From NCBI RefSeq assembly GCF_047495875.1, contig NC_092460.1:186001-250000 (forward strand): a stretch of 64,000 bases of DNA, written 5' to 3'. Both the position numbers and the translations under genes were made by a program. Shown in pieces: positions 31,201 to 43,527 of this stretch. Position 1 is the first letter of the stretch. Every line of letters begins with the position of its first letter. Below the pieces are notes generated by a model that ran no database searches, was not told the origin of the DNA, and was given only the letters and a program-made list of their open reading frames with translations. Origin of the DNA: Pithys albifrons albifrons. Its lineage: Eukaryota > Chordata > Aves > Passeriformes > Thamnophilidae.

Positions 31201-34200
31201 AAATAATTGTATAATTATAATGCAACAAAAACATTCAGCAACTTTTTTTTGTTTGCTTTTTTAATTTAAATCAAACCAGGTACTTTAAACAGGTTTCTAT
31301 CATCCTTCTGCTCTGCTTACCCCACATTTTTCATCATCATGAACCTGAAAGTCACTATAAAGCAAAATGTGATGCTGGCTGTCTTGCTTTCCCTTTTCAG
31401 AAGCAGGCAAAGAAAACAGCAGACACTGATTGTGCACATGAAATTAGATTTCAAAAACTGTGCACTTGCTGTACAAAGGAAGACATTTGTTATGCAGCTT
31501 TTAAATTGACATTTTGCTTAAAAAAAGGAATGCAAATCTGACACCCCATTTCTATAAACACTTTTAAGTAATGATGCTACTAATGAATGCTGAATTACAG
31601 TATAAATTTATTAGATCAACTCCTGGTCAGCTAGATTATGATGACAGAACTTCATCAGGTTTAATGAATGTACCAGAGGAGTAAACAATTATAATCTCAT
31701 TATGTTGAAAATATTACCTATTTTTCTTTATTAAGGAAACATTCCTTTTATTTTTCCTTCCAACAAAGCAAACACTTGGGGAGCTCCTGTTAGTTTCATA
31801 CAACACAGCCTGGGATTTTAGCAGCCATTGCCTCTGGATTACTGTGAGGTATCTGAGGAGCTGCAAGTGGTCTGACTGGTTGTTGCTGTCAAGATGAAAG
31901 CAGTGTTTCCAAATGATGCAGTATCTCATTAAGGAGGCTATTTTGGTTGCACTGAATAAGTTTCACTTTCCTGTTATGCTTTCTACCTCAACTTTGTGAC
32001 TTTTTCTTACTGGTTTAGCATTGCTGTTCCAGGAGTAGTAGAAAAATGAGATTTTGCCATTGTTCACAGAATGAGGAGAGCAAAAGTGAGTCAGCAAGAG
32101 GCAGCTCTAGCACAGCCAAAAGGCAGAACTGCTGGGGCTGAATGCTCTGCCTTGGAATGGGGATCCATCTGGAATGAAGGTCTGGAGACTACAGGGCAGC
32201 CAGACAAATCAGGCCTCTCGCTGCAGGGACAGAGCAGGTGGAGACGGTGGCCGCTCAGTCCTCATTGGCTGATTCTGTGGCTTGCTTTGGAGTAGCTGAG
32301 AGGCTTGTGGTTAGGGTGATGTATGGGAGGAAGGCTGTTCCTTCACATTCTTTAGCTAAGGAAGAGTATAGTGAGCTCACTTTTGTCTCTGGGAATCTCT
32401 ATATTCTGCTAAACTTCAAAAGAGATAAGCATGGAGGGTGGGGATGAAATGATAACAGCTGGCTGGAAAAGGGTTTTTTTCCATAATGAGATCATTAGCC
32501 AAGCCACAGGATGAAGGAAAACCATCATATGTTTCCAGCTCTTCTGAGACCTTTCAGACGAGCTTGATAAGATGCAGGCATACTTCAAATAGTTTCACAT
32601 GGGGTTCCAACTGAATTGTCACCTTATCCAAATAAGCCTCGCTAGTACCAATTTCTATCAGAGATTTCACAACATGCAATTTTCTTATTCAGCATCTTTA
32701 ACCTTTAGGTTAAATCTAGAGACAAAAGTAATTAAGTCTCTCTTTTGGCTTCTAGAGTTTCCATATGTAGTAGTCATGAGCAAATGCAGATGGAATGAGG
32801 AATTATTCCAAATGGTAAAAATGCTATTTCATGGATTATTACAGTAACTGCCAAATTATTGATCCTCTACATTTTAGCATTTTAGAAATACTTCACCTAG
32901 ACCCATAAGTCCCCAAATCTTTTTGATCCTCTTTTCCATATGCAAATGACTCTATCAAGTAATCTTTCCATCAAAGTTTTAACTGCCAAAATGCAGCTTG
33001 CATCTGCATCCCAGGCAGGGAAGGGTTGACAACAGTCAGTGGGGATGTGTTGTGAAAGATGAAGAGGACCAAACAGCTGGAGATCTTTTTGTGAGGTTTT
33101 CTCATTTCTCAGATCTGAATCTATCCGAATTTCATCTCATTCTTAACTGCTTTATGAGGCATCTCAAGCTGTGTAAACAGGAATGCAATAATGGCAGATC
33201 ACAATGTGCTTGTCACAGACCATGGAGAATAGCCTACAAGTCAAGCAATATGGTCTCTCTGAATGATATAATGCTTCTTGCAGACAGAAATATTAATCAC
33301 CCCAGAAACTGACAGGATCTGATGGAAGAGAGTGTTATTAATATTCTCTCCCTTGGAAACATTTGCAATGGTAATAGTAATTTTAATAATGCTGGAAGAA
33401 AATAAACTGGGTTGTCCAGTTTTGTAGGAAATGGGAACACTGAGAAAGGTGATATATAAATAGACTAATTCATGAAGGAAGTGGATCAGATTTCTCTGTT
33501 GACAACTCAGACATGATAAGGAGAGTGGAAGGGAACTTTTTGTTTTAAAGGTTGCATTTGCTTCATCAATCGTCAGAATCTTGTTAAAAGTCTAATTCAG
33601 TTATCATATTCTTGTTGCTGTCCAGAGACTGAATGTATATATTAGAGGGGCCTTATATACAACTTTTGCCTCAAGCAATTTACTATGATTTTATTATTCT
33701 AATCTGGCTGCTTCCCATGGAGTGTCTGAAACAAAATCATATCCAAGGAAGATGAATATTAACAACCCTATCTCTCTCAGGAAGAATGAAGATCTATGCC
33801 TTGGTTCAATACAAAGCACTATGAAATGGCCATGGAAATATTGACATCAGTTGTCAAGATTGCTAGTTCAGTTATTTACTGCTCAACTTGAGCACAGACC
33901 TTTTCTGTACCCTTGCTAAGACCCAGTAAGATCACAATGGAAATCATGAATTTCTAAGCTAAATAATGAGGCACATGACAGGAGTGGAAGTTATCAGGGT
34001 TTAGGAGGAAAGCAAAGAACCTAGAAGACTGCATTTGATTCCCTCCTTTGTTATATTCTGTTTTGTACAAATGTGCAATCTGCCTCAGAGTATTATATAC
34101 CAATTAATAATGAAAAAATGGATGCACTGGATGGAGCAGCGTCTTTAGGCAGATGGCAAATTGTTCAACATATTTTTTAAATATTAAAACCAGTCACTCT

Positions 34201-37200
34201 ATGGTTTAAGGGTTAGCTCTGAGTACCTAGTATGTGACATTCAAGCTGGGTTGATAGCTGTGACTGGAAGTGAGTCCACCAATGTGTGTTACTCTTTCCA
34301 TGGGAGAACTATAATCAGGCCTTTGGCTTTAAAACTTCTCAGGTCAAAAAAATGCAACAGTGCAGATTATTTCCTGAAAAGCAATGAGATAACATGCATT
34401 TTGCCTGGATTGTTATGAATATTAGCCATTGCTTTTGTCAGATGGCAGTTACTCCACCTCTCTTCCACGTTTCCCATGTGATCAGAGGAACCAATAGTGA
34501 CTCATAAACCAGAGATGTAGCACTGATTAATTTCCCATCTCGTCATACACAATGTATGAATTTTTTAAATGAGCTGTAAGATATATTGCAAAGTTTGAAG
34601 ATTGGCTGAAGCTTGTAAAGAACCCATGCCCTTTATCATGATATTTATGGGCGATGGAAAGGAACAATTAATTGCTTCATCCATTAACGCTACAGCACAA
34701 TGAAAGAGCATTACATCAAACTAATGTTGTTCCATTATGCTTTTTTAAATGACTGTATAAGAAAATTGCTTGCCATGTATATTATGAAACTCATATAAGC
34801 TCTTTCAGTTTTTTATTTCTCTAATAGAAAAGCTCTCTTCCTGACTTTTTAAAACTTTGATGTTAATAGGCATATATTTCTGCTCTGTAGTCAAGGTTAT
34901 GCACGGCAATAAAATCTATTTGCTATGCAGCATGTATCTCTCTCACCCACATATGTATATATATTTATCTCTACATATATAGTTACATAGAGTTGGTTGG
35001 GTTCAGGAAGACTGGTTTGGTTGTAGCACTCCCTTATAAGGATTAATTGTTTCTGGAAACCAGATGTGAATCTCTGCAAGGTGACAAAGCCAAAATGCAA
35101 TGGATCAGTTTCAAAACTTTCTTGCTCCTGTTGCCATGGAGAGCGATGACACTGCATTGCAGTGTGAATTTCACTGAAATGTTGTAACAAGCATTCACCA
35201 AAAGGTTTTGAAAACAGAAATGATCTTAGACTGCGTTCCTGCAGGACAAGGAATAACAATGACATATCTTCACTGGTCAGACACGGGATCATGAGTTTCA
35301 TTTCACAATCAGTTACAGGATCAATACAGCAGACCCGATAATAAAGTAGAGGTATACCAGAAAAAATCAACAACATGAGTAACATTGATGTAATAACCAA
35401 AAATGACTGCACACTCTAGTCTAGTTCTGGCCTGGCTGGGAGCATGGGTCTTTAAAAGTCCAATAAAGGCATGGTAGTACAGAAGAATGTAAATGTGTAG
35501 TATTGGTTTAATTTTTGCAGACTCATTTGTCCTGTACGTGACTACGCAGTCTGTGCTGAAATAGTTTTGAAGTAGGCTTTGAACTCAAAAGTATGAATAG
35601 GTGAAGCTTGTTACTCATGTGTGGTTAAGTTTTCCTTGTCAAGCATATGAGTTGCAGAGGGCATTTGCTCTGACTTTCTGATGTGAACTCTGAGGGATAA
35701 GAAGGTCTGCCCCAAAGGTTCTTTCCTGCCAGGCAGAGATACACTTTTGTCATAAAAATGTCTTCCACCACCACCTCACGCCTCACGAAGAGCCACAGCC
35801 TATCTGCATCCCAAGGATGATGTCTTTCATATCAGGCAATAGAGTGAAAAGTGACATTTCTGTCTGAATATTCAGGGACAATGGATTTTTCAAGGCAGAT
35901 AAATATACAGAGGTACTTTGATTGGAAGTAGTTTTATTGACTGGGGATGAGGCAAACTGACAGCAAAGCTCATTGCTGATATTCACTGAACAGAAGATGG
36001 TGACCTGATTTTAGTACCTCCAGTCCCAAACCTCTTAAGAGTTGAGTTAATCCTCCCTCTGCAGAAGAATATACCATAACAGCATTTATAGCAACAGGTT
36101 TCAACAGCAACGAATACCTTCCCATGTCACTTCTAGGAAATCTGGAACAAGAAAGGTAGATAAACCCTATAAGTAGCGAGATGGATTAATGTATCAGTAC
36201 ACCAGGTGAATGTTTGGAGGAAGTGAAAAAGTTCCTCTGCTGTCACTTGCCTTTCTAGTGTATTTGCTGGTTTGGTCATGGTTATGGTATAATTAAAAAC
36301 AATCAGAAATAGGCCCAAATCCAAGCAGGATTTGTGTTTAATTAGAACCTAGATGTTCTGATACCTGTGAGGACATATATTTTGTGACTCATGATTCTAA
36401 TCCACGTATGTCTACATTCATGTGTATGGGAGGCAAGTGTGTATGTATGATGTGTCTCCCTATCTATTTATAAGTAAAAATCTGCTGCTACTTCCAGGAA
36501 TGGAGCTATTCCAGCATTTTAGGAGAGTGATGTACAAGCTATGCATGATGGAGACTTTAATTGCTTTTTTCCAGCTCTTTATGTTACTTAAAATGGAAGT
36601 TTTCAATCTGAACAGATGTGGCAGTTCTTTGGGAGAAAGCACAGTGATCACTGGGCTAAAGCAGATACCCATATCAGCATGGAATCATGCAGAATCCATA
36701 CCTGAAGGAGGCAGAAAATCCCACTGCTAGTTTTGTGTGGAAACACACTTAGTACAAATCCTTTATGGGTCCTGGATCTCTAGCCTTAATTGACAAGAGA
36801 CATTAACCATACTTGTATGTCTGTATAACCACCAGCAAGTAACAAGCCTTTAAAAGATAATTGGTATCAGTTGGAAATACCACTCCAGAGTCAGATTCCT
36901 GTGGGTATTAAGAAAATGTTGTATCTGTTACTTCGTTCTCCTTGTTTCTGTATCCTGTAATTTTCACTTTATATTGAATGCCTTCCTAGAGCTATAGAAT
37001 TTTTCTTGGCTTTAAATGTTGCCTTTCCCTCAGTGCAGTATGGAAGAAGCATAGTTTGTAATAAAAGTCAATATTTATTAGCCTTTCTCAGCTGTTCTCA
37101 AGACTTGAGAGGATGGGTTATTGGAGTTACCCCATCAGGTAGTCAATGTACTTGCAAGAGTCATAAAACTTGTTTTAGATGTAGTTGGATAGGGGGTTTG

Positions 37201-39330
37201 TTGGCAGGCATTTGCTCCTAGTGCTGCAGCAAAATCCAAAGATACTGGTTTCCTTCAAAGTGTTTTGATTCCAACTGTGTGAGATAAAAACACAGAATTA
37301 AAGCAAACACCAGTAAAAATAACAACAACAAATTATGACAGAGCTTCTCACGTAACAAAGTATTGAACACAAATGTTTAACGTGGAACAGTGGATGCTCC
37401 TGTCCCAGCAAAGGGGCTGCAAAGGAGGGCTTTGTAAGATGGGGCCCCACCTGCGCTGGCAGCTCTTGACTTGTGCTGGAGGACAGAGGACTCTGTTTCA
37501 CACGATATACACAAAGAACTTTCCTCAGAAATTTGTGTGATGTGATCCTGATCCTTATGTCTTGCCCATGCTGCAAATCAGTCTATATTGGGCCAAAATC
37601 AAAAATTTTAAACAGCTACCACTTCATTCCATCTGAGTGGACCTGCAGCTCTTTCCTCTGGTCAGTATTTGGTCAGGCAATAAGAACTAGTGCTCAGCAC
37701 CACCATTTTCTTGTGTGTCAGTTCATGATTACATTTACTCTAATCTTTCAAACAACACTGAGGAGTGGAGAAACAGTTAATCCATAAATGGCATGCTGAG
37801 GCATGGCTGGATTTAAAACATCACCAAGTGGGATTCAGACCCTCATGGTCCAAAAAGGAAACTCCTGCAGGGCACGATTTGCTGGAAGAATTTGTGAGCT
37901 CTAGCTAACAGCAACATGCATAAGAACTTTAGACTTTAGAAAAAAAGGGGGATTGATTTGGGTGCAAAGTGTTTCAGTGAACTCAAAGCTATGGAACAGT
38001 AATATCTGCCCCAGTGGAAAAAATCCTTTGCGTGAGGACTTGGCAACTGTGGATGCTTTGGACCATGCAAACTGGTGGCAGGAATATATAAGACCAGGCA
38101 AATGTAGATACTGTATGATACCTTAAAAGATCATAATAAAGACTGACCAGAATGCTCTGCCTGCTCTCTGTGCTTCTCCAGAGATATCATGCAGATATAA
38201 ACTCAGCTTAACTAGCCAGTTCAATGGATTTAGCCTTATGCTTTATAGTATAAGCAGAGCATACAGCAATAGGAATAGAACTGAGTTTGAAACTCAGTCA
38301 AGAAAGGCTAGAATGATTTCTTCTTAATCTAACCATCTCTTCCAAGCATGTTGCTGTAGCATTACCTCTGTGAACTAATGAGTTTATGCAGGTGCATAAC
38401 TATCCACCTGTATTCAGAGACACTCTGTAGTGCATTTAATGCTACCGGGGGACCTCTTCCAGGCTAAAATGATCTCTTGCTAGAGTACAGAGGAATTGTA
38501 TTCTAAACAGCCACATTTTCTTCCCTTCCCTGAACTTTCAGGATGTTGCTTATGGCACAGTATAGGTCACAGATATTTTTTGTCATGCCCCATGTCACTG
38601 CAGAATGGTGGGTTGCAAGTGTAGATGGCCCTTCCAGAAGAGTTATTATGAGGAGATGAGGGTTTCTTTCACTTAAGGAAGATTTCCTGCCTAGGAAGAG
38701 ACATCTTTACCAGAGACAGTTTTAGATGTTTCTCCTCCTGCATTCCAGAGCAGCCTGGAAGGTGCTGAGAGACCCAAATGCTGTTGCTGGGAAAACCACA
38801 TTTCAGTCCTTCACATTTGGATCTCACAATTGAAAGAGTCACCTCGTGTGTGGCCAGAGACACTGCCAACATACTCAGGAAGTTCACTGCTGTCTTTCAA
38901 AGGTCACACTGCATGCAGCATGGCAGAATCAAAATAAAAATACAACTGGAGAGCAGAGCTATAGCAAATGGGAAAGAGTAATTACACTTCCTATATTTAG
39001 TCAATCTTTTCAACGTGTTAAGTTGGAAAGACAGTTTTGAAGCTCAGCTGCAGAAATTCCTATCTCATTGGTGCTTATTTTAAATTGTGTTCCACAAAAA
39101 CTTATGAGTCATATTCATACATAGTATAAAAAAAAAATCAAACCACAGAAATATTTTTTCCAGGAAAACAATTGTTTTCATTTTCTTTAGGACAGCTTAT
39201 GCATTTTATTTTCTTTACTTCTTCTTAAAAATAATTATCAGTGTGTACATATTTGCATAAACATATGTATGTTTGTCTATAAGCACACTATAATCAGTGT
39301 GTGTGTGTAAATACATAGACAATATATATG
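28206..39330. other. Single-copy non-coding DNA
   Basis: About 11 kb of AT-rich sequence. There are short simple repeats, such as (AC)n near 31170, and no exon or RNA gene I can support. One longer open frame at 34897-35412 is listed separately. Confidence 0.55.
34897..35412 (-). other. Unrecognised 171-codon open frame
   Basis: A single uninterrupted minus-strand frame starts with a hydrophobic stretch (residues 3-25, with FLVITSMLLMLLIF), which could be a signal anchor, followed by a cysteine-containing, non-repetitive sequence. No family is recognised and the frame lies in AT-rich non-coding DNA. By rough reckoning, a chance frame of this length is only mildly unlikely in 64 kb. Two others of about 175 codons at 44179 and 55768 show the same. 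Probably not a gene. Confidence 0.12.
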
Positions 39331-39564
39331 AGCTGGGGGAGGTTTAGGTTGGATCTCAGGCAAAGGTTTTCGCCCAGAGAGTGTTTGGGCACTGAACAGG
39401 GTCCCCAGGGCAGTGGTGACAGCACAAAGCCTGGCTGAGCTCAAGAAGCATTCGGACAGTTCTCTCAGGGACATGGTGGGATTGTTGTGTTGTCCTGCGC
39501 AGGGCTGGGAGCTAGAATTGGGGATCCTGATGGGTCCCTTCCAACTCAGCATATTCTATGATTC
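39331..39564 (+). mobile_element. CR1 LINE 3' fragment
   Basis: About 230 bases follow the CR1 3' region: GGTTTAGGTTGGATCTCAGG, CCCAGAGAGTGTTTGGGCAC, GAACAGGGTCCCCAGG and the terminal GGGTCCCTTCCAACTC with ATTCTATGATTC. It is 5'-truncated. It is longer and better preserved than the fragment at 18847. Confidence 0.93.
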
Positions 39565-41990
39565 AATGCTTCTGTATGTAAATACCTCTACACAACAAAC
39601 ATATTGAAAATCATATGCCTGACAGTTCAGTTGAACTTGATGTAATCTTCCTCCAAACTAGGCTTTTTCTTTTTCCTTTCTTTAAAACTTTTTAGTAAAC
39701 TCAAAACACAGGCATTGTGAGGTTGTCTGATGGCCAAGACATACCAATATGGTAAGATCCATTATCTATCAGCTACCATGATCAGTGACTTAAGCTGACT
39801 TGACCCATCAGGAGTTTAACTGAGGTCAGTTACATAATAGTCAAAATAATGTCATTATGGCAGCACAGTCCTAGGAGATGGCTGGAAGACAAAGGGCCAG
39901 ATTCTCTTTGAATAATCCTGGTGAGGCCATTGGAAACCTATTAGGACACAAGATCTTTGTACTTCCTCAGTCATTCATCCCTCTGGAGGACACCAGTTTA
40001 TCCTTCTGATCTTCCCAAGACCTGACAGCAGAATTTCATCAAAGCTCAGGGCCGTTCATGCCCAATTTGCCTATTAAACCTCGATCCATAGTCCTCATGG
40101 GCAGGTACCAGCTTCGTTGCTGTGGCAGCAAACTTTGCAGGGCTACACAGGACCTGACAAGGTGGAATGGTTCCCTCTCCATCCCTGGGTTTTCCTGCAA
40201 CGGGCAACTTTAGCAGCCACGCTGCTGAAAAGAAAAGGCTGTGTAATTCTTTCCAGGAAGTGTCTTTTTGTCCTTCTGCCTCGTAGGCACAGAGACCACC
40301 CCGGGATCTGCCAGCCCATGTTCTTTTACAGATGCTTTGCTCAAAGGGTGCACAAAACTGAGCCAATAGCAACAGCAGGAAAACAAACACGCACAAATTC
40401 AAAACCAAACCAAGGAAAAGGACGGAGGTGCGGTGGAGAAAGGGAGCGGGGGAGGCGGAGGTGAGGGCCGGGACACCGAGTATTTATCTGTTTCTTGCAG
40501 TCTGTTTTACTTTTCTTTAAGATGTCAGCTCTTTGGGCAGCAAAAATATATATTTTTCTTGGCATGCTTAACAAATATTAACAGCAAATTGACCCCAAGA
40601 GGTCTTCAGGACACACTGTATCTGTACACATGTTCATACTTCATTCCCCCACAGATCGTAGCTGTAGGTTTAAAAATAATGTAAGTAAACTATTGTCTCG
40701 CTAATGAAATCCACATGTGGTCCCATGCTATACAGATTACATTTCAACTGGTTATTTTATCACTTTTTGTGTTATATCTGCAAAGAAGTTTTCATGCTAG
40801 ATTAGCACAGATTCAGCAGATTAGGGTCTAGGCATGTGCAGGCAGCACATGTGATTCAAGGCTGTGGAAGAATAAACATGCACATATTTTTCCTTTTAAT
40901 TGGATTCTTTGCAACTCACTTTCCTAAATTCTCCTTGCTGTCCATCAAAGAAAATTATTACTTGATTAGTCTATATCTGGCCTACAAGGAAAATAAAGGT
41001 CACTGAAAACAATTCAGGATCTTATTTGCAGTATAAAAAAAGATGGAATGACTAATTGTCAGCTGGGCAAGGGAATTTTACAGGTAGATCATATAAATTG
41101 CGTTACTTGCAAGTAGGAGAAAACCTTGCAGCAAAAAAGTATTCAGAGCATGGAGAAAGAAACAGGAGTGCTGAATCAATGATAATGCATTAATCTGAAA
41201 AGGATAGAAGACAAGCAAGAGAGGTGACTACCAGCTTGGTTTAATGCAGGCCACAATGGGAGAACATGACTATTACTAAAGCTGAAAATGAAGAGGCTAC
41301 AGTAACCAGCAGAGAAGGTGTTCAGGTTTAGGTAACTTTTCTGTCTGAGAAGACAAGACAGTTAAAAAAAAATCCTAAACATAAAAATTATACTGTGAAA
41401 CCAAGTCACCATTCCCTTGTAGCATTCATAAATAGCCTCAATCTTGTTTACTATTGTAATTTCTATTTGATGGAGTTATTGTCAAAGAGATTAGCAAATC
41501 CTTTCAGTTCAGAGACATTTAAATTTAGCAGCAGGAAAAAGAAGTTTGTTGAGCATGGAATCCACCCCTGCTGCTCCAAAACAATCAGAAACAGGAAAAA
41601 GTAATCAAAAGGGAGTTCTAATGAGTTATAGAGCTATTGTTTACTGGAGAGGGCTGAAAGTCTGAAGCCCAAGCCTGAAGGACCTCTGTGACCCTGCACT
41701 GCCTCTCGGTGGCAAAATATTTGCTTAAAATTACGTCAAAACAACACAATGTGTCTGTCTGAAGGCCAAGGGGGTGGGGAGGTGTGGGTTGCTTGAGAAA
41801 AATAGTGGAAATTCCCTGAGTCTCTGAAAATACTGAAGGCTTTCCTTGAAAAACAAGGCAATAAATAGCAGCTGTATTCGTACCTTCACTCTAACACAGG
41901 CAGTGTCTCCTTCGGCTGTACAAAAGGGAAGGTTCAACATGTCGGCAGCTCCAGAAACAGCTGCGGGCTTTGCCTCACAGATGCCGAGTG
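39565..41990. other. Single-copy non-coding DNA
   Basis: Mixed sequence with no recognisable gene. A small purine-rich patch (GGAGGCGGAGGTGAGG) lies near 40450. Confidence 0.55.
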
Positions 41991-43527
41991 CAGGCAGGCG
42001 CAGGTGAGGGCAGGTGCAGGTGAGGGCAGGCGCAGGTGAGGGCAGGCTGAGGTGAGGGCAGGTGCAGGTGAGGGCAGGTGCAGGTGAGGGCAGGCTGAGG
42101 TGAGGGCAGGCTGAGGTGAGGGCAGGCGCAGGTGAGGGCAGGTGCAGGTGAGGGCAGGCTGAGGTGAGAGGAGGCTGAGGTGAGGGCAGGCAGAGGTGAG
42201 GGCAGGCTGAGGTGAGAGCAGGTGCAGGTGAGGGCAGGTGCAGGTGAGGGCAGGCGCAGGTGAGAGGAGGCTGAGGTGAGGGCAGGCTGAGGGGAGGGCA
42301 CATGCAGGTGAGGGCAGGCTGAGGTGAGGGCAGTTGCAGGTGGGGGCAGGTGCAGGTGAGGGCAGGCTGAGGTGAGAGCAGGTGCAGGTGAGGGCAGGCT
42401 GAGGTGAGGGCAGCCACAGGTGAGAGCAGGTGCAGGTGGGGGCAGGCTGAGATGAGAGCAGGTGCAGGTGAGGGCAGGCTAAGGTGAGGGCAGGCTGAGG
42501 TGAGAGCAGGTGCAGGTGAGGGCAGGCTGAGGTGAGGGCAGGCTGAGGTGAGGGCAGGCACAGGTGAGAGCAGGTGCAGATGGGGGCAGGCTGAGGTGAG
42601 GGCAGGCGCAGGTGAGAGGAGGCTGAGGTGAGAGCAGGTGCAGGTGAGGGCAGGCTGAGGTAAGGGCAGGCTGAGGTGAGGGCAGGCTGAGGTGAGAGGA
42701 GGCTGAGGTGAGAGCAGGTGCAGGTGAGGGCAGGCTGAGGTGAGGGCAGGCTGAGGTGAGAGGAGGCTGAGGTGAGGGCAGGCGCAGGTGAGGGCAGGCT
42801 GAGGTGAGAGCAGGTGCAGGTGAGGGCAGGCTGAGGTGAGAGCAGGTGCAGGTGAGGGCAGGCTGAGGTGAGAGGAGGCTGAGGTGAGGGCAGGCGCAGG
42901 TGAGGGCAGGCGCAGGTGAGGGCAGGCTGAGGTGAGGGCAGGCTGAGGTGAGAGGAGGCTGAGGTGAGGGCAGGCGCAGGTGAGGGCAGGCTGAGGTGAG
43001 GGCAGGCACAGGTGAGAGCAGGTGCAGGTGAGGGCAGGCTGAGGTGAGGGCAGGCTGAGATGAGAGCAGGTGCAGGTGAGGGCAGGCTGAGGTGAGGGGA
43101 GGCTGAGGTGAGGGCAGGCTGAGGTGAGGGCAGGTGCAGGTGGGGGCAGGCTGAGGTGAGGGCAGGCTGAGGTGAGGGGATGCTGAGGTGCAGGTGAGGG
43201 CAGGCTGAGGTGAGAGCAGGTGCAGGTGAGGGCAGGTGCAGGTGAGGGCAGGCTGAGGTGAGGGCAGGCTGAGATGAGAGCAGGTGCAGGTGAGGGCAGG
43301 CTGAGGTGAGGGGAGGCTGAGGTGAGGGCAGGCTGAGGTGAGGGCAGGTGCAGGTGGGGGCAGGCTGAGGTGAGGGCAGGCTGAGGTGAGGGGATGCTGA
43401 GGTGCAGGTGAGGGCAGGCTGAGATGAGAGCAGGTGCAGGTGAGGGCAGGCTGAGGTGAGGGGAGGCTGAGGTGCAGGTGAGGGCAGGCTGAGGTGAGAG
43501 CAGGTGCAGGTGGGGGCAGGCTGAGGG
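41991..43527. repeat. 16-bp minisatellite, about 96 units
   Basis: Units alternate between CTGAGGTGAGGGCAGG, TGCAGGTGAGGGCAGG and CGCAGGTGAGGGCAGG, with an AGAGGAGG variant. Higher-order blocks recur, for example the GGGATGCTGAGGTGCAGG segment at 43176 and 43390. The 16-base period returns to frame every 48 bases, so all minus-strand frames stay open for 360-615 codons. These are not genes. Confidence 0.97.
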
